64,000 nucleotides of DNA from Limnohabitans sp. 2KL-51 (GTDB lineage: Bacteria > Pseudomonadota > Gammaproteobacteria > Burkholderiales > Burkholderiaceae_C). How positions within the stretch are numbered: the stretch's first letter is position 1; each line of letters opens with the position of its first letter. Below are positions 44,975 to 53,773 of this stretch, in pieces. A program made the position numbers and the translations under genes. A model generated the notes under the pieces. That model searched no databases. It was not told the DNA's origin and worked only from the letters and a program-made list of their open reading frames with translations. The stretch lies in NCBI RefSeq assembly GCF_003063645.1, contig NZ_NESJ01000003.1:62001-126000 (forward strand). The letters are read 5' to 3'.

Positions 44975-46675
44975 ATGACAAGCCATTTCGATTGTGATTT
45001 GCTGGTGGTGGGCTCTGGAGCAGCAGGTTTGTCTTGCGCGATCACGGCCAAAAAACGTGGCCTGGATGTGCTGGTCATCGAGAAAGAACCCGTGTTCGGC
45101 GGCACCACCGCCCTGTCGGGTGGCGTGCTCTGGATCCCCCTGAACGCGCATGGCCGCAAGCAAAACCCACAAGACACGCTGGATGCCGTGCGCACTTACA
45201 TGATGCAAGAGACCGGCACTTACTACGACGAAGCGGCGGTCGCCGCTTTCATGGATCAAGGTCCGAAGATGGTGGACTTTTTCGAGCGCGAGACCGAGAT
45301 GAAATTTATTCCTACGCTCTATCCGGACTACCACCCCGACGTGCCAGGTGGCGCTGCCATTGGTCGCTCGATCCTGGCGCAGGCCTATGACATCCGAGGT
45401 CTGGGCAAAGACATGCCGCGCTTGAAGCCCCCGCTCAAGACCATCACCTTCATCGGCATGATGTTCAATTCCTCCAATGCGGATCTCAAGCATTTTTTCC
45501 AATTCACGAAGTCACTGACGTCCTTTTTGTATGTGGCCAAACGCCTGGTCAATCACATCAAGGAACTGGCGCTGTACCAACGCGCCATCAACGTGACCAG
45601 CGGCAATGCGCTGGCAGCGCGTCTGGCCAAATCGACGCTGGACTTGGGCATTCCCATCCTGACCTCAACACCAGCCAAGCGAGTTTTGACCGAGAACGGC
45701 CAGGTGGTCGGCATGCTGGTCGGCGGCGAAGGTGGTGACCGCGAGATCCGTGCACGCCGTGGCGTGGTACTCGCTTGCGGTGGCTTTCCGCAAGACGTGC
45801 AACGCATCGCCAAGGCTTATCCGCACCTGCAAAGTGGCGGGGAACATCTCTCCCCTACCCCCGAAACCAACACAGGCGATGGCGTGCGCATGGCCGAGAC
45901 CGCCGGTGCCGATGTGGACTTGCGCTTGAAAGATGCAGCCGCCTGGATGCCGGTGTCCAAAGTGCCATTTGGAAACGGCGAATTTGGTGTCTTTCCCCAC
46001 TTGCTGGACCGCTACAAACCCGGCGTGATTGGCGTGCTGCGAAACGGCAAGCGCTTCACGAACGAATCGAACTCGTACCACGATGTGGGCGTGGCCATGA
46101 TCGAGGCCTGCAAGGGTCAAAAGGAAACCGTGATGTGGCTGGTCTGTGACAAGACCACCTTGGGCAAGTACGGGTTGGGCTTCGTCAAACCTGCGCCCAT
46201 GCCTTTTGGCAAATACATCCGCAATGGTTACCTCTTTGAGGGCAAGACATTGGCCGATCTGGCGCAGGTCACCGGCATTGATGCGGCCGGCCTGGAAGCC
46301 ACCGTGCACGAATACAACACCGGTGCCGTCAACGGTGTGGACGAACAACACGCCCGCGGCACCACCGCCTTCAACCGCTATCTGGCCGACCCCAACCACC
46401 AACCCAACCCCTGTGTGGCACCGGTTGAAAGAGGTCCGTTCTATGCGGTCAAACTGTTGATGGGCGACCTCGGCAGCTTCGATGGCATCCAGACCAGCGT
46501 GGTGGGTGAAGTCAAGAAAAGCGATGGCTCGGTGATCCCGGGTCTATACGCCGTCGGCAATGACCGTGCCAGCATCATGGGCGGCAACTACCCGGCCGCC
46601 GGCATCACACACGGCCCCAATATGGTGTTTGCCTATGTGACGGCCAACCACATCGCGGACAAGGTGGGTGCCTGA
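44975..46675 (+). CDS. KstD-like FAD-dependent dehydrogenase 1
   Basis: 566 residues of the fumarate reductase/3-ketosteroid dehydrogenase superfamily. FAD site GSGAAGLSCAITAKKRG, VIEKEPVFGGTTALSGG; C-terminal flavin segment GLYAVGNDRASIMGG. Two KstD-type catalytic positions seem present: Tyr near 367 in TNESNSYHDV, and Tyr/Gly near 537-541 in NYPAAGITHGP. No signal peptide or heme motif, unlike respiratory fumarate reductases. It probably inserts a double bond next to a ring ketone. GGAGA precedes the ATG. Confidence 0.8.
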   Translation: MTSHFDCDLLVVGSGAAGLSCAITAKKRGLDVLVIEKEPVFGGTTALSGGVLWIPLNAHGRKQNPQDTLDAVRTYMMQETGTYYDEAAVAAFMDQGPKMVDFFERETEMKFIPTLYPDYHPDVPGGAAIGRSILAQAYDIRGLGKDMPRLKPPLKTITFIGMMFNSSNADLKHFFQFTKSLTSFLYVAKRLVNHIKELALYQRAINVTSGNALAARLAKSTLDLGIPILTSTPAKRVLTENGQVVGMLVGGEGGDREIRARRGVVLACGGFPQDVQRIAKAYPHLQSGGEHLSPTPETNTGDGVRMAETAGADVDLRLKDAAAWMPVSKVPFGNGEFGVFPHLLDRYKPGVIGVLRNGKRFTNESNSYHDVGVAMIEACKGQKETVMWLVCDKTTLGKYGLGFVKPAPMPFGKYIRNGYLFEGKTLADLAQVTGIDAAGLEATVHEYNTGAVNGVDEQHARGTTAFNRYLADPNHQPNPCVAPVERGPFYAVKLLMGDLGSFDGIQTSVVGEVKKSDGSVIPGLYAVGNDRASIMGGNYPAAGITHGPNMVFAYVTANHIADKVGA

Positions 46676-46711
46676 AATGAACACACTCATCAAGCCGGTA
46701 TGGAGCGCAGC

Positions 46712-47512
46712 ATGAGCGGCGCACCTGTGGCCATCGTCACCGGCGCGGCCGATGGCATTGGCTGGGCCACGGCACAGCAGTTGGCCCATGCGGGATGGAC
46801 CGTGGCCTTGTTCGATTTGAACGGTGCGCTCGCGCTTGAACGTGCGCAGGCCCTGGGTGCCCAGCACTCGGGCTGGTCCTGCGATGTGACCAATGCGGAC
46901 ACGGTGCAAACGCGTGTCAGCGATGTGGTGGCACGCCATGGCCGCATCGATGGACTGGTCAACAACGCCGGGATCGCCGATCAGACCGCCCCGACTTTGC
47001 AGCAAGACATCGTCGCTTTTGACAAGGTGTTGTCGGTGCATTTGCGGGGTGTGTTTCTCATGTCCCAACAGGTGATCGCGCAGATGACCCAGCAGCCGCG
47101 TGATGCACGCGGCATCCGAGGCGCCATCGTGAACATCGGCTCCATCGCCAGCTTTGGCGGCATTCCCGGTCGCAATGCTTACTGCGCGGCCAAGGCCGGC
47201 GTGCTCGGCATGACCCGGGCTCTGGCCAGCGAATGGGCGCGCCGTGGCATACGCGTGAATGCCGTGGCACCCGGTTATGTGAAGACCGCCTTAGTGGCCA
47301 ACCTGGTCGAGCGCGGTGCCATCGATGCCCAGGCAATTGCCCGCCGAACCCCCATGGGGCGCATGGCCGCCCCCGAAGAAATTGCCCAAGTGATCGCCTT
47401 TTTGGCCTCACCCCTTGCCAGTTACATCACCGGTGCGGTGTTGCCGGTGGACGGTGGCTGGACCGCCTTGGGTGCGCCCGAGGCGGCACTTGGCCCCCTT
47501 GAAGAAGATTAA
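46712..47512 (+). CDS. SDR-family oxidoreductase 2
   Basis: 266 residues. TGAADGIGWATAQQL, NNAGIADQTAP, Ser in NIGSIASFGGIPGRNAY and catalytic YCAAK, NAVAPGYVKTAL, VDGGWTALG. ATG 46712 has GGAG eight bases upstream; the track ATG is four codons earlier. Follows the flavoprotein by 36 bases. Confidence 0.82.
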   Translation: MSGAPVAIVTGAADGIGWATAQQLAHAGWTVALFDLNGALALERAQALGAQHSGWSCDVTNADTVQTRVSDVVARHGRIDGLVNNAGIADQTAPTLQQDIVAFDKVLSVHLRGVFLMSQQVIAQMTQQPRDARGIRGAIVNIGSIASFGGIPGRNAYCAAKAGVLGMTRALASEWARRGIRVNAVAPGYVKTALVANLVERGAIDAQAIARRTPMGRMAAPEEIAQVIAFLASPLASYITGAVLPVDGGWTALGAPEAALGPLEED

Positions 47513-47528
47513 AAAGGAGACAAACCAG

Positions 47529-47591
47529 ATGTTGACGATCAATTTATTCAACGGCCTGGTCTACGGCGCATTGCTCTTCGTGATGAGCTAA
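47529..47591 (+). pseudogene. livH remnant (first 20 codons)
   Basis: After AAAAAGGAGACAAACCAG an ATG opens MLTINLFNGLVYGALLFVMS, then TAA. The intact livH at 33581 begins MLTINLFNGLVYGSLLIIMS. The first 20 codons match except for Ser/Ala and Ile-Ile/Phe-Val changes, then the gene is gone and an SDR begins 33 bases later. A second ABC importer was probably once encoded here. Too short for the ORF track. Confidence 0.85.
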
Positions 47592-47623
47592 GGCCTAGAC
47601 GGCTTTTTTACCCGAGACAAAAA

Positions 47624-48415
47624 ATGCATGTTTTAGTAACTGGCGCGACTGGGGGAATTGGCCGAGGCATCTGCGAGGTGCTGGCCTCGCAGACCACACA
47701 AGAACTGAAGCTGACTGTGGCCAGCACACAAAACGGCGAACGCCTGTCGGCCTTGCTTCAGGCCCTGCGTGACATGGGCTTACAGGCTCAGGGTGTAGTG
47801 GGCGATGTGACACGCCCCGAGGATGCAATGCGAATGGTGCAAGAGGCCCTGATGGTCCATGGCGATCTGGACGCCTTGGTCTGCGTGGCGGGCGCATCAG
47901 GGCCTGGCAAATTGGCCGAATTGTCGGTCGAGCAATGGGACTTGACCTTCAACCTCAACACCCGCTCGGTGTTCCTGATGGCACAAGCGGCATACCCGTC
48001 GCTCAAGCGCACAAGAGGCAGCATCACCGCCATTGCTTCCATGTCAGGCTTGCATCCGCATCCGGGCTATGGCGCTTACTCGCCGGCCAAAGCAGCACTC
48101 ATCATGCTTTGTCGTCAATTGGCACAAGAGTGGGGGCCAGAAGGTATTCGAACCAATACGGTATGCCCGGGCATGGTCCGAACCCCGCTGACCGAGGCGG
48201 TCTACCAAGACGCCGACACCAAAGCGCGGCGCGAAGCCCTGGTTCCCATGGGGCGCATCGGCCGGCCCGATGACATTGGGCAAGCCGTACATTACCTGAT
48301 CAGTGCGGGCGCAAGCTACGTCAATGGTCAAAACCTCGTGGTCGACGGTGGCGTAGCCGACCACATGCTGACCATGATCCCGGGACGCCCCGGCAAACCA
48401 CCCACGAAAGATTGA
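47624..48415 (+). CDS. SDR-family oxidoreductase 3
   Basis: 263 residues. TGATGGIGRGICEVL, a divergent CVAGASGPG in place of NNAG, Ser in IASMSGLHPHPGYGAY and catalytic YSPAK, NTVCPGMVRTPLT, VVDGGVADHM. The missing NNAG is odd but the catalytic Tyr/Lys are kept. It starts just after the livH scar, and its stop is one base before the next SDR. Confidence 0.8.
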   Translation: MHVLVTGATGGIGRGICEVLASQTTQELKLTVASTQNGERLSALLQALRDMGLQAQGVVGDVTRPEDAMRMVQEALMVHGDLDALVCVAGASGPGKLAELSVEQWDLTFNLNTRSVFLMAQAAYPSLKRTRGSITAIASMSGLHPHPGYGAYSPAKAALIMLCRQLAQEWGPEGIRTNTVCPGMVRTPLTEAVYQDADTKARREALVPMGRIGRPDDIGQAVHYLISAGASYVNGQNLVVDGGVADHMLTMIPGRPGKPPTKD

Positions 48416-48416
48416 C

Positions 48417-49196
48417 ATGAATTCAACTTATCTCTCGCAATCGTTTGGCCTGCAAGGTCGCACCGCTTTGATCACCGGCTCGGCCAGAGGCATTGGCTTG
48501 GCCATCGCCACGGCACTGGGACACGCCGGAGCACGCGTGCTGATCAACGACCTTCAAACGCAAGCCGCAGACGATGCTGTGTACAGCCTGCAGGTACTGG
48601 GCATTGAGGCGCGTGCGGCCTGCTTTGATGTCGCTGATATGGCAGCTGTTCAGACTGCAGCGCAAGCACTGGACACCGCAGGCTTGACGGTCGACATCCT
48701 GGTGAACAATGCAGGCAACCAAAATCGCAAAGCCCTCGTGGAGATGAGCCGGGAAGAATGGCAAAAAATCCAAGACGTGCATGTGGGCGGTGCGTTCAAC
48801 TGTTCTCGCGTGTTTTTGCCCGGCATGTGCACACGGGGTTTTGGCCGAGTCGTCATGACCTCGTCGGTTTCGGGCCAGTCCACCATGCCGCTCATTGGCG
48901 CTTACTCCACAGCGAAGGCTGCTTTGGGGGCCATGGCCCGCGCCATCGCTGTGGAGTACGGCGCCAGCGGCATCACGGCCAATGCGATTGCCCCCGGCTT
49001 TGTCCGTACCGAATTCACAGCGGGTCTGCAGCAGCGCGAAGGTTTTGAGGATTTCTTGCGCCAAGAAGTGCCACAAGCTCGTTGGGCCACGCCAGAAGAC
49101 GTCGCCCCTGTCGTCTTGTTTCTGGTGTCCCCTGCAGCGGGGTATGTGAATGGCCAGACGCTGGCGATCGATGGCGGCTTGCTGGCCCAGATGTGA
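48417..49196 (+). CDS. SDR-family oxidoreductase 4
   Basis: 259 residues, gluconate-5-dehydrogenase-like: FGLQGRTALITGSARGIGLA, NNAGNQNRKALVEM, Ser in TSSVSGQSTMPLIGAY and catalytic YSTAK, NAIAPGFVRTEFTAG, AIDGGLLAQM. Fourth SDR of the run. Confidence 0.83.
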   Translation: MNSTYLSQSFGLQGRTALITGSARGIGLAIATALGHAGARVLINDLQTQAADDAVYSLQVLGIEARAACFDVADMAAVQTAAQALDTAGLTVDILVNNAGNQNRKALVEMSREEWQKIQDVHVGGAFNCSRVFLPGMCTRGFGRVVMTSSVSGQSTMPLIGAYSTAKAALGAMARAIAVEYGASGITANAIAPGFVRTEFTAGLQQREGFEDFLRQEVPQARWATPEDVAPVVLFLVSPAAGYVNGQTLAIDGGLLAQM

Positions 49197-49287
49197 AACT
49201 CTCAAAAGCGAAACACGCGAAGCTTCAGATGTGACAGGACTGGCGCTTGGTACATTCCATACTTGCAAGCAATCACTTGGAGCAAGC

Positions 49288-50169
49288 ATGAAAAAAATCG
49301 GCATGATCGGCATTGGCATGATGGGCCATGGCATCGCGAGCAACTTGCTCAAGCACGGGCAAAGCCTGTCGGTGCTCGAACACCCAGGCAACCAGCCGCT
49401 GGACGCACTGCTGGCCGCTGGCGCACGCACCTGCACCACGCCCCAGGCACTCGCCGCACAGTCGGATGTGATCATCCTGTGCGTGACGGGCACGCCACAA
49501 GTTGAGGCGGTGTTGCTGGGCGAAGACGGTGTCTTGAAGGGCATGCGCCCGGGCACCATCGTCATCGACTGCTCGACTGCCGTGCCCTCCTCCACCGAAA
49601 AAGTGGCGGCCACGGTGATCGCCCAGGGCGGGCAGTTTCTCGACTCGCCCATGACGCGCACCCCCAAAGAAGCCGCCGAGGGCCGCCTGAACTTGTTGGT
49701 GGGTGGCGATGCGGCCTTGTTTGAAAGCTGCAAACCCATCCTGGCCTGCTTTGCAGAAAACATCGTGCACACCGGCCCGATTGGTTCGGGCCACCGCATG
49801 AAGCTGTTGCACAACTACGTGTCGCTTGGCACCGTGACGCTGCTGGCCGAAGCCGCAGCCTGCGCACAACGTGCGGGCGTGGACGCCCACACTTTTGTGG
49901 AAGTGCTGTCCAAAGGCGGCGGCTGGGGCGCTGCGCTCGACCGCCTCAAACCCACTCTGACGTCTGGTGACACCTCGGGCCTGCGGTTCAGCATGCGCAA
50001 CGCGCTCAAAGACTTGAGTTATTACAACCAGATGGCCATCGACACCCACGCCGACCACACCGTGGCTCAAGCGGTCAAAAATACGCTGGAGACCGCTTGT
50101 AAGGAAGGCGATCCGAATGCGCTGGTGCCTGAGCTGGTAGCGCTGCTGGTCAAGCGTCCAAAGGCCTGA
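49288..50169 (+). CDS. Beta-hydroxyacid dehydrogenase-like (HIBADH family)
   Basis: 293 residues. N-terminal Rossmann motif IGMIGIGMMGHGIASNLLK, substrate loop DSPMTRTPKEAAEGRLNLLV, catalytic Lys in GSGHRMKLLHNYVSLG, and the helical C-terminal domain. The family oxidises 3-hydroxy acids such as 3-hydroxyisobutyrate or tartronate semialdehyde. ATG 49288 has GGAG; the 46-residue upstream extension in the track is not real. Confidence 0.83.
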   Translation: MKKIGMIGIGMMGHGIASNLLKHGQSLSVLEHPGNQPLDALLAAGARTCTTPQALAAQSDVIILCVTGTPQVEAVLLGEDGVLKGMRPGTIVIDCSTAVPSSTEKVAATVIAQGGQFLDSPMTRTPKEAAEGRLNLLVGGDAALFESCKPILACFAENIVHTGPIGSGHRMKLLHNYVSLGTVTLLAEAAACAQRAGVDAHTFVEVLSKGGGWGAALDRLKPTLTSGDTSGLRFSMRNALKDLSYYNQMAIDTHADHTVAQAVKNTLETACKEGDPNALVPELVALLVKRPKA

Positions 50170-50196
50170 CCCTGGATAACCATCGCGTCAGAACCA

Positions 50197-50325
50197 TTGG
50201 ATTCGCGTGATTGGATTGCGGGTCTGAAAAAAGGTCTCCACATCACTGAGACTTTCGACGCTGCACACCCGTGCCTGAGTGCCACCGAAAAGGGCGAACG
50301 CTTCGGTATGACGGTCTTCAAGTCA
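50197..50325 (+). pseudogene. IclR-family regulator N-terminal remnant
   Basis: The reading frame gives DSRDWIAGLKKGLHITETFD, AAHPCLSATEKGERFGMTV, then loses similarity. This matches the start of PcaR/PobR-type IclR regulators (RDWI-GLEKGL-VIEAFD, a helix-turn-helix after it), but the recognition helix and ligand domain are absent, and the frame runs into the convergent tctA. A dead fragment. Confidence 0.65.
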
Positions 50326-50360
50326 TTGGCTGGTCCTTGCAAGACAAGCCTGCAGACCGA

Positions 50361-51854
50361 TCAGTTCAGTCCGCGAAGACGCCTCCACCATTGCGTTTGG
50401 CTGACCAAGGTGAACACGACTGCCGCCAGGATAATTGCTGAAAGGGGCGTAGTGAAAAACTCGGTGACAAACAACCACCCATCGTTGTTGGTGGCCATCA
50501 TGGCCTGGCGGTAACTGCGGTCCATCATCGGGCCCAAAATCATGCCAAGAACCACGGGACCCACTTGGAAGCCGTACATCTTCAGAAAGTACCCCAACAC
50601 ACCGAAGCCCAACATCCAGTACACATCGACCGGGTTGTTGTTGATGGCATAGGCCCCCACCGCCGACAAGACCAAAATCAAGGGCAACAAAACGGGCTTA
50701 GGGGTCTCCACAATCTTGGCAAAAATCTTGATTCCAGTGAGACCAAAGATCAGCAAGAAAATATTCGCCAATGTGAGCGATCCAACCACAAACCAGAACA
50801 AGTGAGGGGTCTCGATCATCAGCATCGGACCGGGTTTGAGGCCATGAATGTAGAGCGCGCCAATGATCACAGCAGTCACGGCATCTCCTGGGATACCCAG
50901 TGTCATCATCGGAATATAAGCACCACCGACAGCCGCGTTATTGGCCGACTCAGGTGCCACCAGGCCTTCATATGCACCTTCACCAAAGGGTCTTGAAGGA
51001 TTTTTGACCGTGCGCTTGGCATGGTCGTAGGCCATCAAAGCGGCAATATCACCGCCCGCACCAGGCAAAGCACCCACCACAACGCCAATCCCAGATGTTC
51101 GTGTGGCCAGTGGAAGATATTTTTTCAGCAAGCCCCATGAAGGGATGATTTTGCTCACGTTTTGCTTGACCGCTTTGATTTTCAACTCATGGATTTGCGC
51201 AATCACTTCGGCCACACCAAAGAAACCAATCATGGCGGCCACATAAGAAATGCCCGCCGACATTTGAAGGCTACCAAAAGTCAGGCGATTTTCACCGGTC
51301 ATCGGGTCCAGGCCCACACAAGCAATGAGCGCGCCCAAGGCGCCTGCAAAAATACCCTTTGACAGCGATTGTCCAGACAAACTGCCCACCAGCAAAATGC
51401 CCCACAAGGCCAACAAAAGATACTCGCGTGGGCCAAACATCAAGGCCAAATCAGCCACGGCAGGCGCTGCGATAGCCAGGGCCAAAATACCAATGAACCC
51501 TCCATAGACCGACACCACCGTGGTCAAACCAATGGCCTGCCCTGCTTCACCAAGTTTGGCCAAGGGATAGCCATCCAAACCTGTGGCAATGGCAGCAGGC
51601 GCACCAGGAATGTTCAACAAAATTGCACTTCGAGAGCCTCCATACACACCCCCCAAATAAATACCCGAGATCAGCGCCAGCGCTTCGTTGATGTCCCACT
51701 TGAAAGTGAATGAAATCAAAATGGACACTGCCATGGTGACCGACAACCCCGGAATGGCACCGATGTAAATACCTGCAAAAGTTCCTGCTGCCGTCAGCAA
51801 CAACATTTTCACGTCCAGCCAGGACATGAAGAAATAACCCAACGATTCCATCAT
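50361..51854 (-). CDS. tctA: Tripartite tricarboxylate transporter, large permease (TctA)
   Basis: 497 residues, about 12 helices, TctA family: GAIPGLSVTMAVSILISFTF, YGGSRSAILLNIPGAPAAIA, VVVGALPGAGGDIAALMAYD, TLGIPGDAVTAVIIGALYIHG. ATG 51854 overlaps the tctB stop (ATGA); the 37-residue upstream extension in the track is inside tctB. Imports a carboxylate delivered by TctC. Confidence 0.92.
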   Translation of the reverse strand: MMESLGYFFMSWLDVKMLLLTAAGTFAGIYIGAIPGLSVTMAVSILISFTFKWDINEALALISGIYLGGVYGGSRSAILLNIPGAPAAIATGLDGYPLAKLGEAGQAIGLTTVVSVYGGFIGILALAIAAPAVADLALMFGPREYLLLALWGILLVGSLSGQSLSKGIFAGALGALIACVGLDPMTGENRLTFGSLQMSAGISYVAAMIGFFGVAEVIAQIHELKIKAVKQNVSKIIPSWGLLKKYLPLATRTSGIGVVVGALPGAGGDIAALMAYDHAKRTVKNPSRPFGEGAYEGLVAPESANNAAVGGAYIPMMTLGIPGDAVTAVIIGALYIHGLKPGPMLMIETPHLFWFVVGSLTLANIFLLIFGLTGIKIFAKIVETPKPVLLPLILVLSAVGAYAINNNPVDVYWMLGFGVLGYFLKMYGFQVGPVVLGMILGPMMDRSYRQAMMATNNDGWLFVTEFFTTPLSAIILAAVVFTLVSQTQWWRRLRGLN

Positions 51855-52360
51855 TTCAACCACTCCGGTGTGTAGGGTCCCAACAAAGAGCCTGCAGGTA
51901 ACACCACAGAAAACGCCGTTTGAAAAACAATGAAAATACAAAAAAGGACCAAGGCACTGACCCAAAGATTGACAACAATCTTTTTGCTGCCCAGAACCTG
52001 CATTGACATCAGGAGAAACGCGTAGGAAGAAACCAAAAATCCCGTCACTTCCAGCGCCAACATGTAACCCACAATCAGTGCTACAAACAAAATTAGCTTC
52101 AAGGGCGCCAACTGAATCACAAACTGTTGAAACACCGTTTGATCAGTATCGGCACTTGGTGAAGCCTTCCATGCCTGGCGCAAACTCATCAGGCCAGTGA
52201 CCAGCATCAAGCCAGCGCAGAACATTGGGAAGACGCCAGGTGAAGAAATAGAATCAAATTTGGAAATGCGGAAGGATGACCAGAGCATGAATGCACTGAA
52301 CGCTACAACCAGTGCCATGAAACTCAATTCGCCCGGCAGTCGCGGAGGGTTGGTGCTCAT
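51851..52360 (-). CDS. tctB: Tripartite tricarboxylate transporter, small permease (TctB)
   Basis: 169 residues with four helices (ALVVAFSAFMLWSSF; GVFPMFCAGLMLVTGLMSL; LKLILFVALIVGYMLALEVTG; LWVSALVLFCIFIVF). TctB-type size and topology, between tctC and tctA. Confidence 0.88.
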   Translation of the reverse strand: MSTNPPRLPGELSFMALVVAFSAFMLWSSFRISKFDSISSPGVFPMFCAGLMLVTGLMSLRQAWKASPSADTDQTVFQQFVIQLAPLKLILFVALIVGYMLALEVTGFLVSSYAFLLMSMQVLGSKKIVVNLWVSALVLFCIFIVFQTAFSVVLPAGSLLGPYTPEWLK

Positions 52361-52407
52361 GATAAATAATCCTAAAACAAAAATGCCCTTAACGGACTCA
52401 GTGAAGC

Positions 52408-52447
52408 AGGCACATCAGGCCACCACAAAGGGGTGCCTGATGTGCCT
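52408..52447 (-). promoter_or_regulatory. Stem-loop between tctC and tctB
   Basis: Perfect 13-base inverted repeat AGGCACATCAGGC / GCCTGATGTGCCT with a 14-base loop directly after the tctC stop, without a T-run. It probably stabilises the tctC message or attenuates reading into tctBA, giving excess binding protein. Confidence 0.65.
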
Positions 52448-52454
52448 ATCTGCA

Positions 52455-53468
52455 TCAAGGTTTGGGGATGCCTAAGGTGGCTGGGTCTACTTTGGCGGCA
52501 CCCGCACCTTGGTACAACCAAGCGGTGGTGGACTGGAACTTCTTGATGAACTTTTCGGCCTCAGCACCACTGATGTTGAGCATGGTGGTGCCGCGTCCTG
52601 TCATCATGTCGCGGTATTGGGGGTTCTCACCGGCCTTCTTGAAAGCGGCAACCAACTTGGCCTTGACATCTTCAGGTGTCTCTTTGCGCACAAAGACGCC
52701 GTACCACGAGCCCCAAGGCAAGAACTTGGTGATGTTCTTAAGTGAAGGCGCATCTGTCACGGGTGCAATACCCTGAAAAGACTTGCTGTCCACCACACCC
52801 AGCGCTTTCAGACGACCAGCCTTGATGTGCTCAATGGCAGGGCCTGAAGCGATGAATCCAATGTCAACGTGCCCCCCTGAAAGGGCGGCAATCGCAGGAC
52901 CTTCTCCGTCAAAGGGCACTTTGATGGTTTCAAATTTGGTCAACGTGGTGACCATGGCGTTCATGGTGAAAGGCACCGTCCCTTGTCCAGCAAGGTACTG
53001 CTTAACCTTGTTGGGGTTGGCCTGCACATGGCTGATCAAATCCTGAGTGGTGTTCCAAGGCGCATTGGGACGTGCCACCAACAAAATGGTGTTGGCCACT
53101 GCAGCGATGTTGATCGGGGTGAATTTATCGTAATCAAAATCGGCCACACCCATCACACGGAACAGCGCTTGTGGCTCGGCACCCATCAAAATGGTGTAAC
53201 CATCTGCAGGCTGTTGCAACACAAAGTTTGCGCCAATCACACCAGCGGCACCGGGTTTGTTTTGCAGCACGATTTTTCGGCCCAGTGCTTCTTCTGCATA
53301 GGGCGCATAGCCGCGCATGGCCACGTCGGTACCGCCACCTGCGCCCCACTGGATTACTGCAGTCACATCACGAGCGGGATAGGCCTGAGCCATGGCTTGC
53401 CCACCCACGGTGACCGCAGTGACGGCCAGCAAGGCAGCGCTCAGAAATTGTCGTTTCTTCAAGGTCAT
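52455..53468 (-). CDS. tctC: Tripartite tricarboxylate transporter receptor (TctC/Bug)
   Basis: 337 residues. Signal peptide LKKRQFLSAALLAVTAVTVG (cleavage after AMA), then Bug-family landmarks YPARDVTAVIQWGAGGGTD, NKPGAAGVIGANFV and PADGYTILMG. GGAGAC precedes ATG 53468. Periplasmic receptor for a carboxylate, presumably a substrate of the surrounding enzymes. Confidence 0.9.
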   Translation of the reverse strand: MTLKKRQFLSAALLAVTAVTVGGQAMAQAYPARDVTAVIQWGAGGGTDVAMRGYAPYAEEALGRKIVLQNKPGAAGVIGANFVLQQPADGYTILMGAEPQALFRVMGVADFDYDKFTPINIAAVANTILLVARPNAPWNTTQDLISHVQANPNKVKQYLAGQGTVPFTMNAMVTTLTKFETIKVPFDGEGPAIAALSGGHVDIGFIASGPAIEHIKAGRLKALGVVDSKSFQGIAPVTDAPSLKNITKFLPWGSWYGVFVRKETPEDVKAKLVAAFKKAGENPQYRDMMTGRGTTMLNISGAEAEKFIKKFQSTTAWLYQGAGAAKVDPATLGIPKP

Positions 53469-53627
53469 TTTGTCTCCATCAAGTTTCATAAAAAAGACTC
53501 AAGTCCAATCACCCGGACTCATGGGTTTCACGCTTGTGCAGAACTCTCAGGTCAATGCACTTTAAAAGGATCCATCCATATTTCGATCCATACAGACCCT
53601 AAAAAGTACGGTTCACCTATTAGAAAC

Positions 53628-53644
53628 CGTTCGACAAACGAACG
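53628..53644. promoter_or_regulatory. Candidate IclR-type operator upstream of tctCBA
   Basis: CGTTCG-ACAAA-CGAACG is a perfect inverted repeat 160 bases upstream of tctC. Its inner 15 bases, GTTCG-N5-CGAAC, resemble PcaR-type sites of IclR regulators. The IclR gene at 57467 is a candidate binder. The rest of 53490-53773 has no gene. Confidence 0.45.
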
Positions 53645-53773
53645 CATCAAGGGTAAACGCTGATCTATTCAGAGGCCTCAATCCAGAGGACTTGTAACTT
53701 CCAAATTTTGACAACGCCCATACCACTGGGACACCACGAGTCACGCCTTGAACAGGGCATTTCGTGCTCTTGC

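Noticed and set aside
44975-46675. Annotation of the flavoproteins as fumarate reductase or succinate dehydrogenase subunits
   Set aside because: No partner subunits, no secretion signal or heme motifs; KstD-type Tyr and Tyr-x3-Gly positions are present in all three.
49150-49287. 46-residue N-terminal extension of the HIBADH-like enzyme
   Set aside because: It overlaps the end of the preceding SDR and precedes a good GGAG site and the normal MKKIGMIGIG start.
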